Positions 1-5,147 of a DNA stretch of 5,147 nucleotides are shown here, in pieces. A program made the position numbers and the translations under genes. The notes under the pieces are model-generated. The model did not search any database and was not told the origin of the DNA. It saw nothing but the letters and a program-made list of their open reading frames with translations. Positions within the stretch are counted from its first letter, which is position 1; each line of letters opens with the position of its first letter. Origin of the DNA: Pyrinomonadaceae bacterium (GTDB lineage: Bacteria > Acidobacteriota > Blastocatellia > Pyrinomonadales > Pyrinomonadaceae); NCBI GenBank assembly GCA_013813825.1, contig JACCRA010000047.1:1-5147 (forward strand), given 5' to 3'.

Positions 1-1
1 C

Positions 2-106
2 GTCGAACACTGGTATCTCTTCGATGGCGTTCAACTCGGTGGTGGCGACGGCGAAGCCGCCCTCGAAGCGGCCTTCGGCCCGCTCATCGCGGTCGCGCCT
101 CTCTGA
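2..106 (+). CDS. C-terminal end of an unrecognised protein (partial, 5' end outside window)
   Basis: An open frame enters at base 2 and ends at a TGA at 104-106. It gives 34 residues, starting VEHWYLFDGVQLGGGDGE and ending FGPLIAVAPL. Codon use is GC-rich at third positions, like the other genes here, and the aromatic/acidic start followed by an Ala/Leu-rich end looks like real protein. I do not recognise the family, and the fragment has no diagnostic motif. The gene runs convergently with the radical SAM gene on the other strand. A T7 run (109-115) follows the stop without a hairpin immediately before it, so the hairpin at 196-261 is the better termination candidate. Confidence 0.55.
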   Translation, partial: VEHWYLFDGVQLGGGDGEAALEAAFGPLIAVAPL

Positions 107-195
107 AGTTTTTTTATAAAGAGTTGCGGGTGGTGGTGACGCGCCAGTTATCGAAGTGACAACGGCTGGCATGACATCATGGCCTAAAGAACTAG

Positions 196-261
196 CCATG
201 AGGTAAAACGAAACGACACGAAGGCAACCTGCCGCTCGTGTCGTTTCGTTTTACCTCGTGG
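196..261. terminator. Long hairpin between convergent genes, possible bidirectional terminator
   Basis: Bases 200-221 and 236-257 are perfect reverse complements (22 bp). The stem extends outward to 196/261 through one G-U pair (199/258), giving about 26 bp. The 14-nt loop (222-235) contains a further GGC/GCC mini-stem. It sits about 90 nt after the + strand stop at 106 and about 47 nt after the - strand stop at 308, so it could end transcription from both sides. The stem is longer than a typical intrinsic terminator. A T5 run follows on the + side only after AAAAG (267-271), and the - side has only a weak T-rich stretch. A small palindromic repeat element is the main alternative. Confidence 0.5.
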
Positions 262-282
262 AAAAGTTTTTCGCTCTTTTCC
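260..282 (+). terminator. Short secondary inverted repeat beside the long hairpin
   Basis: GGAAAAG (260-266) pairs with CTTTTCC (276-282) around a T-rich 9-nt loop. It overlaps the outer end of the long stem at 196-261, so the two could be alternative or stacked structures. The A/T-rich arms make it weak alone. It lies in the 3' untranslated region of the - strand radical SAM gene and may support 3'-end formation. Confidence 0.25.
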
Positions 283-307
283 GCAACTTGGTAAACTTCG
301 CCGCGCC

Positions 308-1861
308 TTAGCCGTTCACCGATCTCGTCGCCAATTGCGTGCTCTTTTTGCGCGAGGCGCGCCACACCGTCACGCCTTCCTTTAATAGCCCGAACACGGT
401 CCGCCGGTTTTGCGCGATCAGTTTGAGCCACGCGCGCTTGTTCATTTGTGGGAAGTAAATGCCGCGGAAGAAGAGGCGCGCGACGAAGTGGCTGATGCGG
501 TATTGGACATGCGCGTCGCCGATGGAGCGGAGCGCCTCGGCGTTGCGCTCCGGGCTGTAGGAGGTCGCCCATGCCTGATTGACTTCAGCGCGCGCCTCCT
601 TGATCGACATTTTGAGCGGCGTGTGCGCCATCTCGAAGGGCGCGAAGTCGAGCCAGTGAGTCGGACGCACGAGGCGGCCGGCTTTTTGCAGGCGGTCGTA
701 GAGCGGCGTCGCGGGGAAGGGCGTCAGTTGGCCGAAGACGGGCAGCCCCGGCGGCCACGAGTGAATCTCTTTGAGCGTGCGCTCGGCCACACCCGGCGCG
801 TCGTTGTCCATCCCGAAGATGAACGACGTGATCGCATAGACGTTGCGTTGCGCGAGGCGTTCGAGGACGGCTCCGTACTCGCTCGGCTTGCTGAAGTTTT
901 TATTAACGTCGGCCATGTTCGCCGGATCGATGGACTCCATGCCGATGAAGACCCACTTACCGCCCGACTCGGCGATGAGATCGACGAGTTCTTCATCGCG
1001 CAACAAGTTGGCGCTAATCTGCGCGACCCACGGCAGTTGCGCGTTGGCGGCAATGATGTCTCGCAAGAGCGACTTCAAACGCTTGGTGTTGATCGCGAGG
1101 TTGTCGTCGATAAAGAAGACGGCGATCTGTCCGCCCTCGCGACGGGCGCGCGCCTTGAGTTGCAGCAGTTCCTCCAACACGCTCTCATTCGTGCGAAAGC
1201 GTATCGAGTCGCCGAAGAAGCCAGTGACGGTGCAAAACTCGCAGCCGTAAGGGCAGCCGCGTCCGGTCTCAATCGGTACGACGTGGAACGTGCCCCACCC
1301 GCCACCCATCCGCCCCAGCATCGGCCGCAGAAATTTGGGCACGAGGTTGAACTGATCGAGTTCGAGCGACTGCCACGGAATGGCCGGGTACTGCTGAAGA
1401 CTCGGCTTGACGTCCAGCCCCTTCGCATCGCGCGACGGCTGATAGATGTCTTTGAGTTCGCCGCGCGCGGCGTCCGCGACGATCAGCGGCCACGTCTCGT
1501 CGGCCTCGCCGAGCGCTATCGCGTCGGCATGGCGCTGGCCGCCACTGCGGCCGAGCGCTTCGTCCGGCACTTCGGTGACGTGTGGCCCGCCCATCACAAC
1601 GGGGACGCCGGCCGCGCGCAAAGCATCGGCCATGCGGTACGCCTTCGCGATCATGCGCGTCATCGCGCCGATGCCGACGAGTCCGACCTCCTGTTCGCGC
1701 ACGAACTGCACCAGTTCTTCCTCGTTCATCGCGCGGGCGTTGCCGTCAATCAGCAGCACCTCGTGTTCGGGCGGAGTTAGCGCCTGCAATAGGAACATCC
1801 ATAAGTGCGGCATGAAATTGCGCGTCACGCCGTTGTCCGGGTTGTAAAGCAGAATCTTCAT
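308..1861 (-). CDS. B12-binding-type radical SAM protein, substrate unknown
   Basis: The protein is 517 residues from the preferred start (520 from the ATG at 1870; the numbers below use the longer form). The canonical [4Fe-4S] CX3CX2C motif is visible as GRGCPYGCEFC, with Cys206, Cys210 and Cys213, so it should cleave S-adenosylmethionine to a 5'-deoxyadenosyl radical. Residues 1-140 look like the Rossmann-type B12-binding domain that precedes this core (MKILLYNPDNG, VVMGGPHVTEVPDEAL, IALGEADETWPLI). I see no DxHxxG motif, so any cobalamin would be bound without the usual His ligand. The core continues through FFIDDNLAINTKRL (252-265), VFIGMESIDP (307-316), SFIFGMDND (349-357) and TPFPATPLYDRLQKAGRL (383-400). 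The last ~110 residues resemble the C-terminal region (DUF4070-like) of related enzymes such as hopanoid methylases. Start choice: GGAAGG abuts the ATG at 1870 but is about 10 nt from the ATG at 1861, and the product would begin MKILLYNP as such proteins usually do. It stands alone, divergent from the dehydrogenase genes. The family is confident; methylation or another radical rearrangement is inference. Confidence 0.9.
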   Translation of the reverse strand: MKILLYNPDNGVTRNFMPHLWMFLLQALTPPEHEVLLIDGNARAMNEEELVQFVREQEVGLVGIGAMTRMIAKAYRMADALRAAGVPVVMGGPHVTEVPDEALGRSGGQRHADAIALGEADETWPLIVADAARGELKDIYQPSRDAKGLDVKPSLQQYPAIPWQSLELDQFNLVPKFLRPMLGRMGGGWGTFHVVPIETGRGCPYGCEFCTVTGFFGDSIRFRTNESVLEELLQLKARARREGGQIAVFFIDDNLAINTKRLKSLLRDIIAANAQLPWVAQISANLLRDEELVDLIAESGGKWVFIGMESIDPANMADVNKNFSKPSEYGAVLERLAQRNVYAITSFIFGMDNDAPGVAERTLKEIHSWPPGLPVFGQLTPFPATPLYDRLQKAGRLVRPTHWLDFAPFEMAHTPLKMSIKEARAEVNQAWATSYSPERNAEALRSIGDAHVQYRISHFVARLFFRGIYFPQMNKRAWLKLIAQNRRTVFGLLKEGVTVWRASRKKSTQLATRSVNG

Positions 1862-2013
1862 CGTTCTCATTTCCTTCCAAAATGTTTGTGGAAGCGCACA
1901 ACCCTTTTGCGCTTGGCGTCGAGAGTGGGCACATCGGAAACGTCAAGCGGAAGGAGCGGGGAGACTCAATCCTGATGACGGATAAACTAGCTATGGGAGG
2001 GAATATACCAGAT

Positions 2014-2031
2014 GTGTACGGTGGCGTACAC
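2014..2031. promoter_or_regulatory. Operator-like inverted repeat (7-bp arms)
   Basis: GTGTACG (2014-2020) and CGTACAC (2025-2031) are exact reverse complements around a 4-nt spacer, an 18-bp dyad typical in size of a dimeric repressor or activator site. It lies about 150 nt upstream of the radical SAM start and about 280 nt upstream of the dehydrogenase start. No regulator gene is in the window, so the cognate protein is unknown. A short RNA hairpin is the alternative. Confidence 0.35.
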
Positions 2032-2052
2032 TCTCACCGCGCTCGTGTGAGA
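2032..2052. repeat. Second inverted repeat directly adjoining the operator-like dyad
   Basis: TCTCAC (2032-2037) pairs with GTGAGA (2047-2052) around a 9-nt GC-rich loop. It begins at the base after the 2014-2031 dyad, so the two form back-to-back hairpins or tandem protein sites. The arms are short enough that chance remains plausible for this repeat alone. Confidence 0.25.
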
Positions 2053-2294
2053 TAAAGAGCAACTCCCTACAACTATATCGACATGAATGGGCGGCATTAT
2101 CAATGTTTCCAGGGCGATGATCTATATTTGACTACAGCGACTGAACGAGCATGGGAAGAATTCAGGGGAAATGGAGCGACTTCAAATATACGCCTGCGAC
2201 TTTTCTCCACCAATTAAATCCCCAACACGCGAAGCGAAGTGCAAACATTGAGTGTCTATCATCGTTTTGTCTTCTTTCGCCTTTTCCGGTTTTT

Positions 2295-2301
2295 GAGGAG
2301 G
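2295..2301 (+). promoter_or_regulatory. Ribosome binding site that fixes the dehydrogenase start
   Basis: GAGGAGG at 2295-2301 is a near-ideal Shine-Dalgarno sequence 6 nt before the ATG at 2308. The alternative in-frame ATG at 2239 has no comparable site. This argues for the 390-residue product starting MKALCWYG rather than a 413-residue form. Confidence 0.8.
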
Positions 2302-2307
2302 ACTGTG

Positions 2308-3480
2308 ATGAAAGCGCTTTGTTGGTACGGCACCGGCGATGTACGGGTCGAGACAGTGCCTGATCCGAAAATACTCAACCCACGCGACGCCATCATCAAG
2401 ATTACGACGGCGGCGATCTGCGGCTCAGACCTGCACCTTTACAACGGCTTCATGCCGACAATGGAGCGCGGGGACATCCTCGGCCACGAAAATATGGGCG
2501 AGGTCGTTGAAGTGGGTAGCGAGGTCAAAAAATTGAAAGTCGGCGACCGCATCGTGACCCCGTTCACGATCTCTTGCGGCGAGTGTTTCTTCTGTCAGAA
2601 GCAATTATGGTCGCTCTGCGACAACTCGAACCCGAACGCGAAAATTGCCGCCACCGCAATGGGCCATTCCCCGGCAGGTCTCTTCGGCTTCTCACATATG
2701 CTCGGCGGATTTGCCGGCGGTCAAGCGGAATACCTGCGTATCCCATTCGCCGATGTCGGCCATGTCAAGATTCCTGATGGGATACCAGACGAAAAGGTTC
2801 TGTTCCTGTCAGATATTTTCCCGACCGGCTACATGGGAGCGGAAAACTGTCAGATTGAAGGGGGCGATACGGTCGCCATCTGGGGTTGCGGCCCTGTCGG
2901 GCAGTTCGCGATCAAGAGCGCATGGATGTTCGGCGCGGGGCGCGTGATCGCGATTGACAATGTACCGGAACGTCTTCGCATGGCGGAGGAGCAGGGGAAA
3001 GCCGAAACCATCAACTTCGATGACGTGAATGTTTACGACCGCTTGATGGAGATGACGGGCGGGCGCGGCCCCGACTCTTGCATGGACGTGGTCGGGTGCG
3101 AGGCGCACGCCGGCGGCACTTTGGACGGAGTGGTTGACGCGGTGAAGACTGCTACTTATCTCGGCACCGACCGTCCGCACGTCTTGCGCCAAGCGATCAT
3201 GAGTTGTCGCAAAGGCGGCACGGTTTCGGTCCCCGGCGTTTATGTCGGGTTCTTAGACAAGATTCCGTTCGGTGCGGCGATGAACAAGGGGCTGACGATA
3301 AAGATGGGCCAGACGCACGTGCATCGCTACCTCCAGCCGCTGCTGGAAAAAATCGAAGCGGGCGAGATCGATCCGAGCTTTGTCATTACGCACCGCATGA
3401 AACTCGACGACGCGCCCGAAGGTTACAAGATTTTCAAGGACAAGAAAGACGAATGCATTAAGATTGTGCTGAAGCCTTGA
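2308..3480 (+). CDS. Zinc-dependent alcohol/formaldehyde-type dehydrogenase (MDR family)
   Basis: This 390-residue protein is a cytoplasmic medium-chain dehydrogenase/reductase that should oxidise an alcohol or hydrated aldehyde with NAD. The GroES-like catalytic domain comes first. Catalytic zinc ligands are visible as Cys38 (AAICGSDLH), His60-Glu61 (LGHENMGEV) and probably Asp169 (LSDIFPTGY). The structural zinc lobe has Cys90, Cys93, Cys96 and Cys104. The Rossmann domain has GCGPVG at 193-198, and Asp217 at the end of the next strand (VIAIDN) favours NAD over NADP. An insertion around 255-300 ([22 protein letters not shown]) and the overall length match the glutathione-independent formaldehyde dehydrogenase-like subgroup rather than simple ethanol dehydrogenases of about 350 residues. 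The substrate cannot be read from the sequence. The start follows GAGGAGG with ideal spacing. The SDR gene lies 42 nt downstream on the same strand, suggesting one transcript. Confidence 0.92.
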   Translation: MKALCWYGTGDVRVETVPDPKILNPRDAIIKITTAAICGSDLHLYNGFMPTMERGDILGHENMGEVVEVGSEVKKLKVGDRIVTPFTISCGECFFCQKQLWSLCDNSNPNAKIAATAMGHSPAGLFGFSHMLGGFAGGQAEYLRIPFADVGHVKIPDGIPDEKVLFLSDIFPTGYMGAENCQIEGGDTVAIWGCGPVGQFAIKSAWMFGAGRVIAIDNVPERLRMAEEQGKAETINFDDVNVYDRLMEMTGGRGPDSCMDVVGCEAHAGGTLDGVVDAVKTATYLGTDRPHVLRQAIMSCRKGGTVSVPGVYVGFLDKIPFGAAMNKGLTIKMGQTHVHRYLQPLLEKIEAGEIDPSFVITHRMKLDDAPEGYKIFKDKKDECIKIVLKP

Positions 3481-3500
3481 AGATTCATGCCCTGTACAGC

Positions 3501-3512
3501 AAGGGGAAAGGA
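3501..3512 (+). promoter_or_regulatory. Ribosome binding site that decides the SDR start
   Basis: The purine-rich run AAGGGGAAAGGA (3501-3512) lies 10 nt before the ATG at 3523. It lies inside the frame opened by the earlier ATG at 3487, which has no good site of its own. The later ATG is therefore preferred, and it removes 12 residues (MPCTARGKDKLG) unlike any SDR N-terminus. Confidence 0.6.
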
Positions 3513-3522
3513 CAAGTTAGGG

Positions 3523-4575
3523 ATGAAAGCACAATTGAAGAAATTAAACGAACAAGTGATCGTGATTACCGGCGCGTCGTCCGGCATCGGTCTGGCGACG
3601 GCGCGGATGGCGGCTAAACAGGGCGCGCGCCTCGTTCTCGCGGCGCGTAGCGACGGAGCGTTGCGTCAGTTGACGGATGAGATCAAAGGTCAAGGCGGCG
3701 AAGCCGTGTCTGTCGTCGCCGATGTCAGCAAGCAAGAGGACGTGCGCGCGATTGCCCAAAAGGCGCGGGAGTCGTTCGGCAGCTTCGATACGTGGGTCAA
3801 TAACGCGGGCACCGGGATGTACGGCAAACTCGAAGATGTGGCGATTGAAGACATGCGCCAGTTGTTTGAGACGAACGTGTGGGGCTTAATTTACGGTTCG
3901 CTCGAAGCCGTCAAACACTTGAAGCAGCGGGGCGGGGCGCTCGTCAACGTCGGTTCGACCGTCTCGGAGCGCGCGATTCCGTTGCAGGGTATTTACTCGG
4001 CGTCGAAGCACGCCGTCAAAGGCTTCACCGACGCGCTCAGGATGGAGCTTGAGCACGACGGCGCGCCCGTCTCCGTCTCGCTCGTTAAGCCGGGCGCGAT
4101 TGACACGCCGTTTCCCTTAAACGCGAAAAACTATCTGGAAACAGAACCGCAGCACATCCCGCCCGTCTATGCGCCGGAAGTGGTGGCCGAGGCGATTCTC
4201 CACTGCGCCGAAACCTCAGTGCGCGACGTGTTCGCGGGCGGCGGCGGCAAAGGCAACGCAGCGCTCGGACACTACGCGCCGCGCCTCGCCGACCTCTATA
4301 TGGAAAGCTCCGTCATCAGCGGGACCAAGAGCGACAAGCCGCCGCGCCCGCGCGAACAGAACGGATTAGACCACCCGTCGGAAAACCTTGCGGAGCGCGG
4401 AGATTACGAAGGGCACGTCGCCAAGACGAGCCTCTACACGAAAGCCTCTCTGCATCCGGTCACGACCATCGCGCTGGTCGCGGGCGCGGGGCTGGCGGTC
4501 GCCGCCCTCTGGCGTCCCTCGTCCTCTAATGGCGGCAACGGGTCGCGAAGCAGAAAGGCGAATTACCGGAAGTGA
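3523..4575 (+). CDS. Classical short-chain dehydrogenase/reductase with C-terminal hydrophobic extension
   Basis: This 350-residue NAD(P)-dependent oxidoreductase has the full classical SDR set: cofactor motif TGASSGIG (16-23), NNAG (93-96), and active-site Asn118, Ser145, Tyr158 and Lys162 (YSASK), followed by PG at 190-191. Arg42 after the second strand (LAARS) is compatible with NADP. Typical classical SDRs are about 250 residues. This one adds about 100: a polar Pro/Arg/Glu linker (roughly 265-305), a segment SLYTKASLHP, a 17-residue hydrophobic stretch (314-330) and a Ser/Gly/Arg/Lys-rich tail. Similar tailed SDRs occur in other soil bacteria, so the extension is probably genuine, possibly for membrane association. 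The substrate is unknown. It follows the zinc dehydrogenase by 42 nt and is probably co-transcribed with it. The two genes share a frame across the TGA at 3478-3480, but nothing suggests readthrough. Confidence 0.92.
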   Translation: MKAQLKKLNEQVIVITGASSGIGLATARMAAKQGARLVLAARSDGALRQLTDEIKGQGGEAVSVVADVSKQEDVRAIAQKARESFGSFDTWVNNAGTGMYGKLEDVAIEDMRQLFETNVWGLIYGSLEAVKHLKQRGGALVNVGSTVSERAIPLQGIYSASKHAVKGFTDALRMELEHDGAPVSVSLVKPGAIDTPFPLNAKNYLETEPQHIPPVYAPEVVAEAILHCAETSVRDVFAGGGGKGNAALGHYAPRLADLYMESSVISGTKSDKPPRPREQNGLDHPSENLAERGDYEGHVAKTSLYTKASLHPVTTIALVAGAGLAVAALWRPSSSNGGNGSRSRKANYRK

Positions 4576-4608
4576 GACCAATAGGTAGTGGACCAATGAG
4601 GGAGGCAC

Positions 4609-4682
4609 GGCGGACGGGCGCAGTCGGCGGGGAGGACATGGATCGGCACAAAAGCCCTTCCCGCCGACTGCGCCCGTCCGCT
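4609..4682. repeat. Long GC-rich inverted repeat (hairpin) between the SDR and selenoprotein genes
   Basis: Bases 4611-4630 and 4661-4680 are perfect reverse complements (20 bp). The pairing extends inward to 4635/4656 and outward to 4609/4682 with two G-U pairs, giving a stem of about 27 bp around a 20-nt loop (4636-4655). It begins 33 nt after the SDR stop and ends 62 nt before the next ATG. No T-run follows on either strand, so a Rho-independent terminator is not well supported. Options are transcript 3'-end protection, attenuation between the dehydrogenases and the selenoprotein gene, or a dispersed palindromic repeat. Confidence 0.6.
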
Positions 4683-4731
4683 CTCTTATCGGAGTCGCCC
4701 TACCGGAAAGCACAGCGGTCATTGAACCGCG

Positions 4732-4737
4732 AAGGAG
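4732..4737 (+). promoter_or_regulatory. Strong ribosome binding site of the deiodinase-like gene
   Basis: AAGGAG lies 7 nt upstream of the ATG at 4745, close to ideal. A strong translation start argues that this frame is expressed, which matters because the frame meets a TGA after 83 codons. Confidence 0.75.
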
Positions 4738-4744
4738 AAGCAAC

Positions 4745-5147
4745 ATGTCAGTTCCAGTGGTCGCGCAGGAATTCGTCAACCTCGAAGAGCGAATAGGTCT
4801 CGACGATTACAACTTCAATCACTTTCGCACCGCGCACCTCGTGCAGGACGCCAAACGAACTATCACCAAACAGGGCATCGAACCCGGCGCGCTGGCTCCC
4901 GATTTCGAGTTGTTGCGCGCCGATGGTCAAGGAAGTTTGCGTCTGAGCGAGTTGCGCGGGTGGCCGGTCGTGGTTCATTTCGGATCGCTCTCTTGACCGA
5001 TCACCGCCGGCTCGGTCGAGCCGCTCAGGAAACTTCACGCGAACTGGCGCGAGCGTGTGCATTTCATCGACGTGCTGATCCGGCAAGCGCATCCGGGACC
5101 GAAAGTTCCGCCCTACCGGAGCTTCGCGCAGAAGCAGCGGGACGCGC
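4745..5147 (+). CDS. Deiodinase-like/redoxin-family selenoprotein, Sec84 at in-frame TGA (3' end outside window)
   Basis: The frame opens after AAGGAG and encodes a thioredoxin-fold redox protein. Residues 48-80 show the AhpC/TSA-redoxin entry (PGALAPDFELLRADGQGSLRLSELRGWPVVVHFGS). The frame then reads S-L-S-TGA-P at codons 81-85 and stays open from 4997 to the window edge (50 codons, to residue 134). It continues ITAGSVEPLRKLHANW and RVHFIDVLIRQAHPG. FGSLSxP and IRQAHPG align in order and spacing with the iodothyronine deiodinase hallmarks FGSCTUPPF and YIEEAHPSDG, which are shared by bacterial deiodinase-like proteins with Cys or Sec at x. The TGA therefore sits on the catalytic position, and I call it selenocysteine. 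Thiol-linked redox or peroxide reduction is more likely than thyroid hormone deiodination. It would need SelA, SelB, SelC and SelD encoded elsewhere. A nonsense mutation or sequencing error at a Cys codon is the alternative. The C-terminus is missing. Confidence 0.8.
4994..4996 (+). other. Putative selenocysteine codon (in-frame TGA)
   Basis: This TGA is codon 84 of the redoxin-like gene. It occupies the redox-active Cys/Sec position of the FGSxxC/U-P motif, and family-like sequence continues in the same frame beyond it. The SDR, zinc dehydrogenase and 5' partial gene use TGA as a normal stop, so this is not a general code change. A site-specific Sec insertion signal is needed, and a candidate follows at once. 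Confidence 0.78.
5008..5023 (+). promoter_or_regulatory. Candidate bacterial SECIS hairpin
   Basis: CGGCTC (5008-5013) pairs fully with GAGCCG (5018-5023) around the loop GGTC (5014-5017). The loop begins 17 nt after the TGA. A bulged C at 5007 would let G5006 pair with C5024. Known bacterial SECIS elements lie inside the coding region just after the UGA, with a small apical loop having G in its first positions; the E. coli fdhF element has a GGUCU loop. The fit is good. A competing stem, GACCGA (4995-5000) with TCGGTC (5012-5017), starts within the TGA itself, so the true fold is uncertain. Confidence 0.6.

Larger units (their letters stand above)
1871..2307. other. Divergent intergenic region with no convincing gene
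   Basis: This 437-nt gap separates the divergent starts of the radical SAM and dehydrogenase genes, so it must hold promoters for both. I find no ORF with credible coding character. An upstream in-frame ATG at 2239 would add 23 residues rich in Phe and Arg to the dehydrogenase, but these are not family-like. The clearest structure is a pair of adjacent inverted repeats at 2014-2031 and 2032-2052. TATATT at 2123-2128 resembles a -10 box for the + strand, but no good -35 lies 16-18 nt upstream. TTGACT at 2128-2133 and TTGACG on the - strand (complement of 1941-1946) resemble -35 boxes but lack matching -10 boxes. I therefore call no promoter. Confidence 0.6.

Noticed and set aside
109..115. T7 run just after the first gene's stop as an intrinsic terminator
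   Set aside because: No adequate hairpin lies directly before it. The nearest small stem (64-77) is inside the coding region about 30 nt upstream.
410..1780. A 456-codon open frame on the + strand opposite the radical SAM gene
   Set aside because: It is an antisense shadow created by GC-rich codon bias. Its translation is Arg/Ala/Val-rich with no motifs, while the - strand frame has the full radical SAM signature.
190..2000. Similar short motifs AACTAGCCATGAGG (190-203) and AACTAGCTATGGGAGG (1985-2000) flanking the radical SAM gene, as possible element ends
   Set aside because: They are short direct matches with mismatches, with no transposase, no target duplication and no terminal inverted repeats. 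Chance is the simpler explanation.
2239..2307. N-terminal extension of the zinc dehydrogenase from an ATG at 2239
   Set aside because: The 23 added residues (rich in Phe and Arg) are not family-like, and GAGGAGG sits at ideal spacing before the ATG at 2308.
3472..3540. ADH and SDR share one reading frame across the TGA at 3478-3480, suggesting a readthrough or Sec fusion
   Set aside because: The dehydrogenase ends at its normal family length, the intervening residues resemble neither protein, and the SDR has its own RBS and start. Two genes share a frame by chance one time in three.
4748..5092. A 114-codon - strand open frame opposite the deiodinase-like gene
   Set aside because: It has no family-like motifs and lies fully antisense to a frame with a strong RBS and clear redoxin similarity.
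4696..5120. A 12-nt repeat CGCCCTACCGGA at 4696-4707 and 5109-5120
   Set aside because: The second copy is within coding sequence, there is no third copy or regular spacing, and it explains nothing about either gene.

Overview
The window is GC-rich, densely coding bacterial DNA. The gene set (a B12-binding radical SAM enzyme, a zinc alcohol dehydrogenase, a tailed short-chain dehydrogenase and a deiodinase-like redox protein) suggests a free-living soil or freshwater bacterium. Acidobacteriota or a similar phylum is possible, but the sequence alone does not fix the taxon. Three genes here end in an ordinary TGA, so TGA has not been reassigned genome-wide.

Layout. Bases 2-106 hold the C-terminal end of an unrecognised + strand gene. 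It converges on a - strand B12-binding-type radical SAM gene (308-1861, or 1870 from an upstream ATG). A long near-perfect hairpin (196-261) lies between the two stops. Bases 1871-2307 form a divergent intergenic region with two adjacent small inverted repeats (2014-2052) and no convincing gene. A + strand group follows: a zinc-dependent MDR alcohol/formaldehyde-type dehydrogenase (2308-3480), a classical SDR with an unusual C-terminal extension (3523-4575), a second long GC-rich hairpin (4609-4682), and a redoxin/deiodinase-like gene (from 4745) that runs off the window.

The main discovery is in the last gene. Its reading frame meets a TGA at 4994-4996, exactly where the thioredoxin-fold family carries its redox-active Cys or Sec (FGSLS-U-P). 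The same frame then continues open for 50 codons to the window edge with clear family similarity, including an IRQAHP segment matching the deiodinase EEAHP region. A 6-bp hairpin with a GGUC loop starts 11 nt after the TGA, where a bacterial SECIS element should be. I read this as a selenoprotein with Sec84. An ORF caller would shorten it to an 83-residue fragment.

The two dehydrogenases are probably co-transcribed (42-nt gap) and may handle aldehydes or alcohols. The selenoprotein would add thiol or peroxide redox chemistry. A shared oxidative or aldehyde-stress role is inference from proximity only.
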